A stretch of DNA of 47,200 bases from Eubacteriales bacterium (GTDB lineage Bacteria; Bacillota; Clostridia; Lachnospirales; Lachnospiraceae). Below the pieces are notes generated by a model that was not told the DNA's origin, searched no databases, and saw only the letters and a program-made list of their open reading frames with translations. Positions 33,742 through 41,271 of the stretch are shown one piece after another (position 1 is the stretch's first letter; each line of letters starts with the position of its first letter). Both the position numbers and the translations under genes were made by a program. The stretch is taken from the NCBI GenBank assembly GCA_030524135.1, contig JAUNHA010000016.1, positions 1 to 47,200 of the forward strand, in the 5' to 3' direction.

Positions 33742-34236
33742 TTACAGAGCGAGCGTTACCTTTCTGCCGCTCGGCTGGTACTGGTAATAACGGACGCCCG
33801 CCGCATTCAGCATGCGCTTTGAAGCGCGCACGGCCGCCGTATCCGCATATTTATCTTCTCCGTAGATCAGCGTCTTGATTCCGCTCTGAATGATCGCCTT
33901 GGCGCATTCGTTGCACGGAAAGAGCGTCACATAGATCTTGCTTCCTTCCAGAGAGCCGCCGCGATAGTTAAGGATCGCATTCAGCTCGCTGTGCGTTGTG
34001 TAAAAATACTTTGCATTATAGGGATCGTCTTTTTCCTTTTCCTTATCCCACGGAAATTCATCATCGCTGCAGCCGTTGGGGAACCCGTTGTAGCCCATGC
34101 TGAGGATCTTGTTGTCGTCGCTTACGATGCAGGCGCCGACCTGCGTGTTCGGATCCTTTGAGCGTCTTGCGGAAAGCTCTGCAACGCCCATAAAATATTC
34201 ATCCCAGCTGATATAATCCGTTCTCTTACTCGTCAT
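33742..34236 (-). CDS. dCMP deaminase/ComEB-like cytidine-type deaminase
   Basis: A 164-residue zinc-dependent deaminase of the dCMP deaminase family. The zinc and catalytic motifs are TTHSELNAIL (HxE) and FPCNECAKAI (PCxxC). DPNTQVGACIV and GYNGFP are conserved in dCMP deaminases, which convert dCMP to dUMP for thymidylate synthesis. The ATG at 34236 has AAGGAGGAG upstream; a longer frame to 34281 is less likely. It overlaps the end of the upstream gene by 11 bp. Confidence 0.9.
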   Translation of the reverse strand: MTSKRTDYISWDEYFMGVAELSARRSKDPNTQVGACIVSDDNKILSMGYNGFPNGCSDDEFPWDKEKEKDDPYNAKYFYTTHSELNAILNYRGGSLEGSKIYVTLFPCNECAKAIIQSGIKTLIYGEDKYADTAAVRASKRMLNAAGVRYYQYQPSGRKVTLAL

Positions 34237-34807
34237 AAGAAGCTCCTCCTTTTTCCTCACCCAGTATCCGGCATAGCGCATCCGGCTCCGGCCGTCTCAG
34301 ATAGGCCGTCTCTTCGCCGTCTACCCGGCGGATCGCAGGCCCCCTTTCCGTGCTGCCGATCACCGCAGCCGGAAGGCCGGCATCTTCCGCCATACGGCAA
34401 AGCCGTTCGCCTTCCTCTGAGAGGCAGACAAAGCAGCCTGCCGACGAAAGCCGGTACGGGCTTACCGCATACTGCTCGCAAAGCTCTACCGTCTGCTGCC
34501 TGAGCGGGATCTTCTGCTGGCAGAATGCCGCTCCAAAGCCGTTTTGTTTTAAAAGTCTCCAGAGCGCCGCGAACACGCCGCCTTCCCTTGCTTCAGAAAC
34601 ATGCTCCCGTAAAACGCCGGCTTCCTGAAAAAGCGCGCGCACGCGCTCCGCTTCCTCTGTCCCTGCGCCATCCTGCGGTTCCGGTTCCAGAGCCTTAAGA
34701 AACCTCGCCGGATAGCGTTTTTTTAATGCGCTGCGAAACGGCTCGCGCGCATAGATTTCCCGGCTGCCCGAAAGCCCCGCGTATCCGATCACCACGATCT
34801 CCGCCAT
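34226..34807 (-). CDS. AIR-synthase C-terminal-like protein (HypE/ThiL-related half)
   Basis: A 193-residue protein resembling only the C-terminal domain of the AIR synthase superfamily (PurM, HypE, SelD, ThiL). A stretch with EGGVFAALWRLLKQNGFG and KIPLRQQTVELCEQY matches the GG(V/L)...L...ALAxASG and helix region of HypE. The ATP-binding N-terminal domain is absent. The start at 34807 has GGAGG 4-5 nt upstream and its first residues read MAEIVVIGYAG. It is probably a regulatory or degenerate homologue. Function is unknown. Confidence 0.6.
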   Translation of the reverse strand: MAEIVVIGYAGLSGSREIYAREPFRSALKKRYPARFLKALEPEPQDGAGTEEAERVRALFQEAGVLREHVSEAREGGVFAALWRLLKQNGFGAAFCQQKIPLRQQTVELCEQYAVSPYRLSSAGCFVCLSEEGERLCRMAEDAGLPAAVIGSTERGPAIRRVDGEETAYLRRPEPDALCRILGEEKGGASYDE

Positions 34808-34866
34808 GCTGCCTCCCTCTGTCCTCTCCCAAAGGTTTTTCCGCATTTTTCCCTAAGAGAGAAATT

Positions 34867-34884
34867 GACAGCCCGAAGGCTGTC
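34867..34884 (-). terminator. Compact hairpin after the membrane microprotein gene
   Basis: GACAGCC and GGCTGTC form a 7-bp stem with a TTCG loop on the minus strand, followed by AATTTCTCTCTT. The tail is weak on minus and TTTTCT on plus, so it may work in both directions, perhaps with readthrough into the AIR-synthase-like gene. Confidence 0.65.
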
Positions 34885-34904
34885 TTTTCTGCATACTGAA
34901 CTGA

Positions 34905-35003
34905 TCAGAAGCGCAGATAGCTGAGCGCCATCGGCAGAATCATGGCAATCACGATGATGATCACAATGATGCTCGAAATAATCTTTCTCTTTTTGTCATG
35001 CAT
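34905..35003 (-). CDS. 32-residue single-span membrane microprotein
   Basis: A short frame starting at ATG 35001-35003 encodes a basic N-terminus (MHDKKRKI) followed by a single hydrophobic helix (about residues 8-26, Ile/Val-rich) and a short tail. GGAGG lies 9 nt upstream. It has its own promoter (35037-35066) and a following hairpin terminator (34867-34884), so it looks like a complete gene. The basic-in orientation predicts a cytoplasmic N-terminus. Small proteins of this type are common in Clostridia and mostly have no known role. Confidence 0.72.
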   Translation of the reverse strand: MHDKKRKIISSIIVIIIVIAMILPMALSYLRF

Positions 35004-35036
35004 AATCCATGTCCTCCAAAATTTGCCGTATATGAA

Positions 35037-35066
35037 AGTATATCACAGATAAGCCCGTCCTTTCAA
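35037..35066 (-). promoter_or_regulatory. Promoter of the membrane microprotein gene
   Basis: TTGAAA (35061-35066) and TATACT (35037-35042) are 18 nt apart on the minus strand, with TGA before the -10 (extended -10). The leader would be about 27 nt. Confidence 0.65.
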
Positions 35067-35097
35067 GACGCGCTTCATACCGCCTGTTCCCCTTTGC

Positions 35098-35757
35098 TTA
35101 TTCTCCCGCCGCAAGCTTTGCCGACGGGCAGTCATTGCGCAGAAAGCACTCCCCGCACTTCGGTTTTCTGGCCTCGCAGATCGTCCTGCCGAGCGTGATA
35201 ATATCAATATTCCATAAGATCCAGTGATCCTTCGGCAGCACCTTCATCAGTTCGAACTCGATCTTGACCGGATCCTCCGAAGTTACAAGCCCGAGCTTCC
35301 GGCTGATCCGCTTTACATGCGTGTCCACCACGACGCTCGGTTCATTATAAATATTGCCGCGTATGACGTTTGCCGTCTTTCTCCCCACGCCGGGAAGCGC
35401 TGTGAGCTCCTCGATCGAGGACGGTACTTTTCCGCCGTACTGATCGATCAGCACCTTTGCACAGGCAATGATATTTTTCGCCTTATTGTGATAAAAGCCC
35501 GTCGAGTGGATATCCTGCTCGAATTCCTTCAGATCCGCATCCGCAAAGGCCTGAAGCGTCGGATATTTTTTGAACAGCGTTTCCGTTACGATATTGACCC
35601 TCGCATCCGTGCACTGCGCGCTCATGATGACGGCAAACAGAAGCTGCCAGTCCGTTTCGTGATTCAGATAGCAGCGGTATTCCGTTCCATACTGCCGGTC
35701 AAGCTCCGCAAGAATACGCAGGACGCGTGCGTCCCTGTCTTTTTTGCTTTCCTTCAT
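35098..35757 (-). CDS. nth: Endonuclease III (DNA glycosylase/AP lyase)
   Basis: A 219-residue base-excision repair enzyme that removes oxidised pyrimidines and cuts the abasic site. The helix-hairpin-helix motif LPGVGRKTANV carries the catalytic lysine and the catalytic aspartate is in VVVDTHVKR. Four cysteines near the C-terminus (C-x6-C-x2-C-x5-C, from ICEARKPKCGEC to NDCPS) bind the 4Fe-4S cluster. Length is typical. It follows tsaC by 65 bp in an operon that starts at the GH18 gene. Confidence 0.96.
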   Translation of the reverse strand: MKESKKDRDARVLRILAELDRQYGTEYRCYLNHETDWQLLFAVIMSAQCTDARVNIVTETLFKKYPTLQAFADADLKEFEQDIHSTGFYHNKAKNIIACAKVLIDQYGGKVPSSIEELTALPGVGRKTANVIRGNIYNEPSVVVDTHVKRISRKLGLVTSEDPVKIEFELMKVLPKDHWILWNIDIITLGRTICEARKPKCGECFLRNDCPSAKLAAGE

Positions 35758-35779
35758 AAATATAAATATCCCCTATACA

Positions 35780-35813
35780 AATATACCCTGAATACAGCCT
35801 GAATATACCCTGA
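35780..35813. repeat. Three 11-bp tandem repeats in the tsaC-nth gap
   Basis: AATATACCCTG, AATACAGCCTG and AATATACCCTG follow each other exactly (starts 35780, 35791, 35802). The period of 11 bp is about one DNA helical turn. They lie 23-56 bp before the nth start codon. Confidence 0.7.
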
Positions 35814-35822
35814 TATATGTTC

Positions 35823-36944
35823 CTATACAAGCACCACATTCTGGCCAGCGGCCTTTTTCATGCGGTTCATAATAGCATAGCCGAGCGCTTCTTTCCTCAC
35901 GCCCTCCGCCGCAATAAATTCCACGCCGCGCGCATCCATTTCCCGCAGCACGGAAAACAGGTTATGCGCGATATTTTCCTCTTTTTCATGCGATCCGAGG
36001 CTTGCAAGAATCACATCCTCCCGTCCGCCATATGCCTTCTCATAGACAGGCAGCGTCTCTCCGGAACAGATAATGCCCACGCGCTGTCCCCTGGAAAGCC
36101 TTTCATCAGCCTCCCGGCACAGCCGCTCCGTGATCCTTCCGAGGCCCTCCGCCGAATAGATGCCGTCTGCGGGTTCCGCAAGCATCATCTGGGCCTTCGG
36201 AGCATAGTGTCTGTATTTCATGCCCGGCGCCTTCGGATGTATGGACGCGTCCAGCGGACGTTCAAGCGCGGGATCCATCTCGACCTGCTCTCCGAGGACT
36301 GTTTCCAGCATTTCCCTGGTTATCGCACCCGGGCGGAGGAGGACCGCCTTTTTTCCCGAGAGGTCCACGATCGTCGATTCCACGCCGATGCCCGCAGGGC
36401 CTCCGTCCACGATCGCGCCGATCTTTCCCATAAGGTCTTCCGCGACGTGCTCAGCCGTCGTCGGGCTCGGCCGCCCCGAGGTGTTGGCGCTCGGCGCCGC
36501 CACCGGAATGCCGGAGAGCGCGATCAGCTGTCTTGCCGCGGCATGTTCCGGCATACGGACAGCGACCGTATCAAGCCCGCCCGTCGTCTCATACGGCACG
36601 GCTTTGGCCTTTTTCATGATCATCGTAAGCGGTCCCGGCCAGAACGCCTCCGCCAGCTTCTGCGCCCGCACCGGGATCTCTTCCACGACCGGGGGCAGTT
36701 CTGCCATGCAGGAAATATGCACGATCAGCGGATTGTCGGAGGGTCTTCCCTTCGCGGCATAGATCGCCGCAGCGGCATGCTGATCGAGTGCGTTTCCGCC
36801 AAGCCCGTATACTGTCTCCGTTGGAAACGCCGCAAGGCCGCCTTCCCGGAGGATCTTTGCGGCGCACCCGAGCTTTTCCGCGTCTGCCGTGCTTATGATT
36901 CCTGTTTTTTTATAATCTGCCAGTTCTAACAGCAAAGTCTCCAT
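35823..36944 (-). CDS. tsaC: L-threonylcarbamoyladenylate synthase (Sua5-type TsaC)
   Basis: A 373-residue enzyme that makes threonylcarbamoyl-AMP from threonine, bicarbonate and ATP for t6A37 modification of ANN-reading tRNAs. The YrdC domain (about 20-215) has GGLAAFPTETVYGLG, KGRPSDNPLIVH and the SANTSG stretch (PSANTSGRPSPTTAEHV). A C-terminal Sua5 domain (about 245-370) follows a linker with GMKYRHYAPKA, so it is the long Sua5 form as in Bacillus YwlC. AAGGAG overlaps the stop of the upstream GH18 gene. Confidence 0.95.
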   Translation of the reverse strand: METLLLELADYKKTGIISTADAEKLGCAAKILREGGLAAFPTETVYGLGGNALDQHAAAAIYAAKGRPSDNPLIVHISCMAELPPVVEEIPVRAQKLAEAFWPGPLTMIMKKAKAVPYETTGGLDTVAVRMPEHAAARQLIALSGIPVAAPSANTSGRPSPTTAEHVAEDLMGKIGAIVDGGPAGIGVESTIVDLSGKKAVLLRPGAITREMLETVLGEQVEMDPALERPLDASIHPKAPGMKYRHYAPKAQMMLAEPADGIYSAEGLGRITERLCREADERLSRGQRVGIICSGETLPVYEKAYGGREDVILASLGSHEKEENIAHNLFSVLREMDARGVEFIAAEGVRKEALGYAIMNRMKKAAGQNVVLV

Positions 36945-36954
36945 CAGAAGCTCC

Positions 36955-38769
36955 TTAGAGCACGCCGTTTAAATCCATCTCGTCCCAGACGTCAGACGGC
37001 TCGTACTGCAGTCTCCAGCCCGCAACGCCTGCGAGCTTATATTCCTTAATCGCACTGACCTTTTCCGCAATGGAGCGCTCATCCTCCATCCAGATCCGGC
37101 GCATTCCGGTTCCGGTATCCTTTTCACCATAATACTGACCGCATTCCACATTCCATTTCAGCTCAATGCCCTGCGCCTCGACATAGGCCTTCGCATCGAT
37201 AATGCCCATCGCATCCGAGGACAGGTTCGGCCCGGAGCTCTTCCAGACGCGTGTGAAGAACGGAATGCCGTTGATCAGATGCTCCGGCGCAACATGCTTC
37301 AGCGTTTCTTCGATTCCGTACCTTGTATAACCGATCGACGCTACGGAACCCGCCTCCTCGGAGCCGGTCGTATGCTCGTCGTAGCCCATGATCACGACAT
37401 AGTCCGCAAAGTCGCCCTGCTCGCCGAGATCATAATGGTCATTGAAATGATACGGCACATAATTATCAATGGAAAGCACCAGTCCGTTCTGCCTGCACGC
37501 CACGGATAGTTCTCTGTAAAACTGGACATAGCTCGGACCCGCATCAGACGGAAGGCCCTCAAAATCGAGATTGTATCCGTCATAACCGTACTGCACCGCA
37601 TCCGCGATCAGGCGGTCAATGAAGCTCTGACGGTTTTCTGCATGTGCAAAGTATTCCTTCGTGCTGAAGTCCTTAAGGCCGCCCGGCTGATTGAAGTTAT
37701 CGATCATCACCCATACCTGAAGGCCTTTTTCATGCGCGCTGTTTACATAGGTCTCGTCAATATAGTTTTCGTAATTTCCCTCCGCGTCCCTGATCTGGAT
37801 GCCGGTCGGGCAGATCACGTTCATAACGCCCTTCGTGTTTTCAACATAGCTTTCGAGCGTCGTATTGGCCGCCGACTTGCTGAATACCATGTGCCAGCCC
37901 ATCACGACCTTCTCCGGAAGCTCCTGATGCCTGAATACCGGGGCTTCAAAGGAGGAGGCAAGCGTCTTCTCGGACGGGTCGTTCAGGTATTTATTCTGCA
38001 CAAATCCGATCACGCCCTCAGAAGAAACCACCCTGGACCATTTGTCCATCGTTTCAAGCACCTTAAGCTCTGAACCCTCGGCAGCGTCTGCAAGGATCGG
38101 AGCCTTTATGCCGCCCTTCGTCCTGATCTGCGCCGCTTTCTTCGTCGTAACAAGCTGTATTGGAGACCAGTCATTATAGATAAATACGCGTTTTGCGCTG
38201 TCCGCCTCAGAGGTGAAGCTGTCCGTACGGATATCCGTATATTTTTCGATCGTAGACAGATTGATCAGAGGATTGCCGCTCTCATCCAGCAGATATACAG
38301 CCCCGCCGTCCGTTTCCCGAGATTCCTCCGTATACCGCACGACCTCATCCGGCAGCGTATAGATGAGCTGTCCGTCCCCGTTCTGCCAGTAAAAACGCTT
38401 GTTCAGATTCGTACTCACCCAGGTGATCGGAAGATATACCGTGCCGCCGCTTACCGTCGCGACGATCTCGCGGTCCAGCGCATCGTTCAGATAGACCCTC
38501 GCCTCGTTCCCGCTTACCTCGAACCATTCGTTCAGATCCTTCCGTTCCGTGGAAGGCGCGTATTTTTTCGCGATGACACCTCCGAACAGGCCGCCCGACA
38601 ATACCACGATCAAAAGGACCGCAAGCATCGGAAGCAGCGCTCCCCCGCGTCTTTTCCTGCGGCGGGAGGCAAGGCGCTCCTCTTCCTCCGGGGTCATTGC
38701 CTCGATCATATATTCCTTATTTCGCTGTGTTCTTCTGCTTTCCCGTCCGCGCGGTCTGCGTTCAGCCAT
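36955..38769 (-). CDS. Membrane-anchored GH18 cell-wall hydrolase with SH3 domain
   Basis: A 604-residue protein. A basic N-terminus is followed by one membrane helix (about 44-66), so the bulk lies outside. Next is a copper-amine-oxidase-N-like domain (about 85-145, with VYLPITWVSTNLNKRFYW), then an SH3b domain (about 205-262), then a GH18 catalytic domain (about 285-600). The active-site motif is YDGYNLDFEGL, where Asn replaces the first Asp of DxDxE, as in the YaaH/SleL spore cortex glucosaminidases. It probably cleaves peptidoglycan glycan strands. A good AAAGGAG precedes the ATG. Confidence 0.9.
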   Translation of the reverse strand: MAERRPRGRESRRTQRNKEYMIEAMTPEEEERLASRRRKRRGGALLPMLAVLLIVVLSGGLFGGVIAKKYAPSTERKDLNEWFEVSGNEARVYLNDALDREIVATVSGGTVYLPITWVSTNLNKRFYWQNGDGQLIYTLPDEVVRYTEESRETDGGAVYLLDESGNPLINLSTIEKYTDIRTDSFTSEADSAKRVFIYNDWSPIQLVTTKKAAQIRTKGGIKAPILADAAEGSELKVLETMDKWSRVVSSEGVIGFVQNKYLNDPSEKTLASSFEAPVFRHQELPEKVVMGWHMVFSKSAANTTLESYVENTKGVMNVICPTGIQIRDAEGNYENYIDETYVNSAHEKGLQVWVMIDNFNQPGGLKDFSTKEYFAHAENRQSFIDRLIADAVQYGYDGYNLDFEGLPSDAGPSYVQFYRELSVACRQNGLVLSIDNYVPYHFNDHYDLGEQGDFADYVVIMGYDEHTTGSEEAGSVASIGYTRYGIEETLKHVAPEHLINGIPFFTRVWKSSGPNLSSDAMGIIDAKAYVEAQGIELKWNVECGQYYGEKDTGTGMRRIWMEDERSIAEKVSAIKEYKLAGVAGWRLQYEPSDVWDEMDLNGVL

Positions 38770-38860
38770 GATAACTCCTTTATATTTCCCAAACGATGTT
38801 TTTCAAACGATATTCACAGGGAAACGTCCCGGTAAATATTGCCATAACAAAATACAGTTA

Positions 38861-38890
38861 AGTATAGCATTTTTCCGGCATAAAAATCAA
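38861..38890 (-). promoter_or_regulatory. Candidate promoter of the GH18-tsaC-nth operon
   Basis: TTGATT (38885-38890) and TATACT (38861-38866) are 18 nt apart on the minus strand with TGC before the -10. The leader to the GH18 ATG would be about 85 nt. Confidence 0.6.
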
Positions 38891-39003
38891 CCGGCGAACG
38901 CCGCTTATCCCGCCTTCCTGCAGAAGATCTGCAAAAGCTTCGGGGACCGCGTATTCCCGGCTGATTTCCTCTCTGCTATTCAGTTTTTCGATTTGCAGAA
39001 TTC

Positions 39004-39276
39004 CTAAAAGTCCTTCATGTAAATCTTATCGAACCGGATCTCTTTTACAAGGCCTTCCGTCTCCGTCACGTAATCGGCCATGTAGAATCCCGCGTCTTCC
39101 GAGCAAAACAGCTTCGGCCAGATATGCTCCGGCTCTTCTCTTCCGTCGATCAGCACGCGTATCCCCCGTTCCCTGCAGTTTCTCAGGCTCTCCAGATACC
39201 GTGCGCGCAGCACCTCCATCTCCGGTATGCCTGTCGTAGGGACCCGCTCTGTATAAGTGATCCCTATTAAACTCAT
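39004..39276 (-). CDS. Hypothetical protein, 90 residues
   Basis: A small acidic protein not recognised as a known family. The frame extends to 39345, but the ATG at 39276 (MSLIGITYTER) follows an AGGAG/GGAGG-rich stretch and gives a more protein-like N-terminus. It has no membrane segment and no cysteine pair. A central Arg/Glu-rich helix (about 20-45) is followed by beta-like sequence (GFYMADYVTE, VKEIRFDKIY). No partner gene is obvious: the GH18 operon promoter lies downstream and a gene-poor stretch upstream. Confidence 0.6.
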   Translation of the reverse strand: MSLIGITYTERVPTTGIPEMEVLRARYLESLRNCRERGIRVLIDGREEPEHIWPKLFCSEDAGFYMADYVTETEGLVKEIRFDKIYMKDF

Positions 39277-39877
39277 TTCTCCTGAATCCTCCTCCCCGAA
39301 CCGCCGGACATGACCACAAGCCCGTGACACCCGTGTGCCCGGCATCTGCCCCTGTGTTCCTGCTTCTCCCCCTTTTCGGCGTTGTCTTTTCTCTCATTTA
39401 TCCGCATTATCCTGCAGCAATTTTGCTGCCGCGGCTCTCATCACAGCCGTTTTGGGAAGGCGCCTTTGTATCGGGGCGTCCTGCAATCTAAAAGGTTGTG
39501 TGCGGTTTCTGATCCGGCATATGTCCCGTCTGTTCACAATGAAATGAAAATGCTTATACAGATTTATGCGCGCAGAGACAGCCGGGCTTCCAGGAATCAG
39601 GCTTTCAGGACCCACGATGGCATTGTTTCCTTTTACAAACCAAACTTTCAAAAACACTTTAAATGATGAATAAGGTAGCGTCCGTGCCCCTACCGCCGCG
39701 CTGAAATAACATAAACCTGTGTCTGTTAAGTTAATATGCAGGATTCATATCTGGATTCATGTGGAGTGCTTCAGATCCATTCGCTGAAATGCATAAGAAT
39801 AATAATAGACTGGTGATACAGAATAAACCGATCGGGAGTATCCCCCGTAAAAGAACTGCTACATTTCCTTTGTCTGC
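39277..39877. other. Gene-poor interval, possibly a transcribed non-coding region
   Basis: No convincing protein-coding gene was found on either strand. The minus strand downstream of the promoter at 39878-39906 contains no ATG frame with a ribosome binding site of useful length. A short hairpin (39674-39694, GGTAG/CTACC) with a T-rich tail on the minus strand could end a transcript of about 200 nt. Confidence 0.4.
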
Positions 39878-39906
39878 ATTATAGACGATGCCCTCCGGGC
39901 TGTCAA
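39878..39906 (-). promoter_or_regulatory. Perfect-consensus sigma-A promoter with no obvious gene
   Basis: On the minus strand TTGACA (39901-39906) and TATAAT (39878-39883) are exactly 17 nt apart. This is the only fully consensus promoter noticed in the window. The spacer contains a GC-rich dyad (GCCCGGAGGGC). No supported gene starts within the next 590 bp. Confidence 0.75.
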
Positions 39907-40038
39907 TTCTGACATTCTACCAAATCGCTGCGGTCCCCTTTGTAGATTCTGACGATTTTCCGATATGCTCCGGCATAACCGCAAATTATAGAGCGTTTCC
40001 TTAACATATTAAATAAGTATAAATTTTTATCCGCAGAA

Positions 40039-40067
40039 TTGAATTATATCTCTTTTTATAGTATGAT
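40039..40067 (+). promoter_or_regulatory. Promoter of mecA
   Basis: TTGAAT (40039-40044) and TATGAT (40062-40067) are 17 nt apart on the plus strand, about 60 nt before the mecA ATG. Confidence 0.7.
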
Positions 40068-40129
40068 GAGTGCAGAACAGGAGTGGAAAAGAGCTTTTCA
40101 CTCTTGCTTCGCAATTTTGGAGGACAAAT

Positions 40130-40891
40130 ATGAAAATAGAACGCATCAGTGAAAATTCCATACGTTGTACTCTGACAGGATTCGATTTAAGCGTGCGCAA
40201 TCTGAATATCAAGGAGCTTGCTTATGGCTCGGAAAAAGCGAGAAAGCTTTTTAACGAAATGATGGCAAAAGCCAGCAAGGATGTCGGATTTGAAGCGGAA
40301 AACACGCCGATCATGATAGAAGCGATCCCGCTCGGCGGTGATTCCATCCAGCTTGTGATCACCAAGGTCGAGGACCCGGAAGAGCTCGATACAAGATTTT
40401 CCAAATTCTCACCCATGCCGAAGGGCGCTGCCGAAGACTGGGTCAAAAAGCTTACCTCTGAGCTTCTCGAGGGCGCCGACGGACTTCTGCGCCAGATGCA
40501 GCAGCTCGGTGCTAACGGCGGCATGAAGCCGCAGCAGGCTTCCCGTCAGGGCGAGGAGCGCATGCCGGGAGATGCTCCCGTGCAGACCGCGCCGCAGGAG
40601 ATCGCCTCCCGCGTATTCGCGTTTGACCGGCTTGACCGCGTCATCGAGGCAGCCGCCGCATCCGCAGGTTTTTCGGGCTGCAGCCGTCTCTACAAGAAGC
40701 CGGACGGAAGCGAGTATATCCTTGTCATTGAAAACCGCGAGGCGCAGGACGCCGAGTTTGCCAAGGTATGCAACACCGCCGCGGAATACGGCCGGAAAAT
40801 AAAGGCTGTCCCCGCATCCCTTGCCTATTTCGAGGAGCACTATGATCCGCTGATCAAATCGCACGCGCTTCAGAAGCTGAGCCGGATATAA
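40130..40891 (+). CDS. mecA: Adaptor protein MecA
   Basis: A 253-residue MecA-family adaptor that delivers substrates to the ClpC-ClpP protease. The N-terminal domain begins MKIERISENSIRCTL and has the D(L/F)...LAYGSEKARKLFNEMM region. A Gln/Gly/Met-rich linker (about 120-165) separates it from the C-terminal ClpC-binding domain (about 170-250: RVFAFDRLDRVIEAA, GCSRLYKKPDGSEYILVI). A longer frame starts at 40070, but GGAGG 7 nt before the ATG at 40130 decides the start. It is a single-gene unit with its own promoter and terminator. Confidence 0.92.
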   Translation: MKIERISENSIRCTLTGFDLSVRNLNIKELAYGSEKARKLFNEMMAKASKDVGFEAENTPIMIEAIPLGGDSIQLVITKVEDPEELDTRFSKFSPMPKGAAEDWVKKLTSELLEGADGLLRQMQQLGANGGMKPQQASRQGEERMPGDAPVQTAPQEIASRVFAFDRLDRVIEAAAASAGFSGCSRLYKKPDGSEYILVIENREAQDAEFAKVCNTAAEYGRKIKAVPASLAYFEEHYDPLIKSHALQKLSRI

Positions 40892-40954
40892 CAGATCCGC
40901 TGTACAGAGAACACATCAGGACATAAAGTCCTGCAATTTCACAAATATTCAAAA

Positions 40955-41010
40955 ACGCCCCGGAGATCCGAAAATGTACTTTCCTGATCCGCCGGGGCGT
41001 CTTTTCTTTT
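40955..41010 (+). terminator. Terminator of mecA
   Basis: ACGCCCCGG (40955-40963) and CCGGGGCGT (40992-41000) form a 9-bp stem followed by CTTTTCTTTT on the plus strand. It lies about 65 bp after the mecA stop and faces the convergent DUF1858 gene. Confidence 0.88.
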
Positions 41011-41063
41011 ATTCTGCCTGCCTTCCTGCCGGCTGAGCTCTCTATTCAGCCTGCATCCGGAAC

Positions 41064-41270
41064 TTACTCTCTCGTTGCAAGAATCTCATTGATTCCGTTT
41101 ACAAGATCCTCACAGTCAATGCCGTGTACCATGCACGCCTCTTCCAGAGATTCCATCTGGGAAGCCGGGCATCCGAGGCAGTGCATTCCCGCACGCATCA
41201 GAATCGGTGCGATGCAGTCATCCACATAAAGCAGTTCTCCGATTACCATGTCCTTTGTGATCTGTTTCAT
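41064..41270 (-). CDS. DUF1858-domain protein
   Basis: A 68-residue DUF1858 protein (ScdA N-terminal-like family, often called hybrid-cluster-protein-associated redox disulfide domain). The start ITKDMVIGELLYVD and the CLGCPAS motif, with its CxxC-type pair, are diagnostic. The cysteines may bind a metal or undergo redox change. The ATG at 41270 has GGAGG upstream, placed over the end of dnaB, whose stop is 2 nt before. It is the last gene of the gdpP-rplI-dnaB operon. Confidence 0.88.
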   Translation of the reverse strand: MKQITKDMVIGELLYVDDCIAPILMRAGMHCLGCPASQMESLEEACMVHGIDCEDLVNGINEILATRE

Positions 41271-41271
41271 T

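Noticed and set aside
39394-39657. 87-codon minus-strand frame in the gene-poor interval
   Set aside because: GTG start without a ribosome binding site and no recognisable domain; not supported as a gene.
39335-39666. Overlapping plus-strand frames of 70 and 94 codons
   Set aside because: No start signal, no promoter and overlap with the 5' side of a minus-strand gene.
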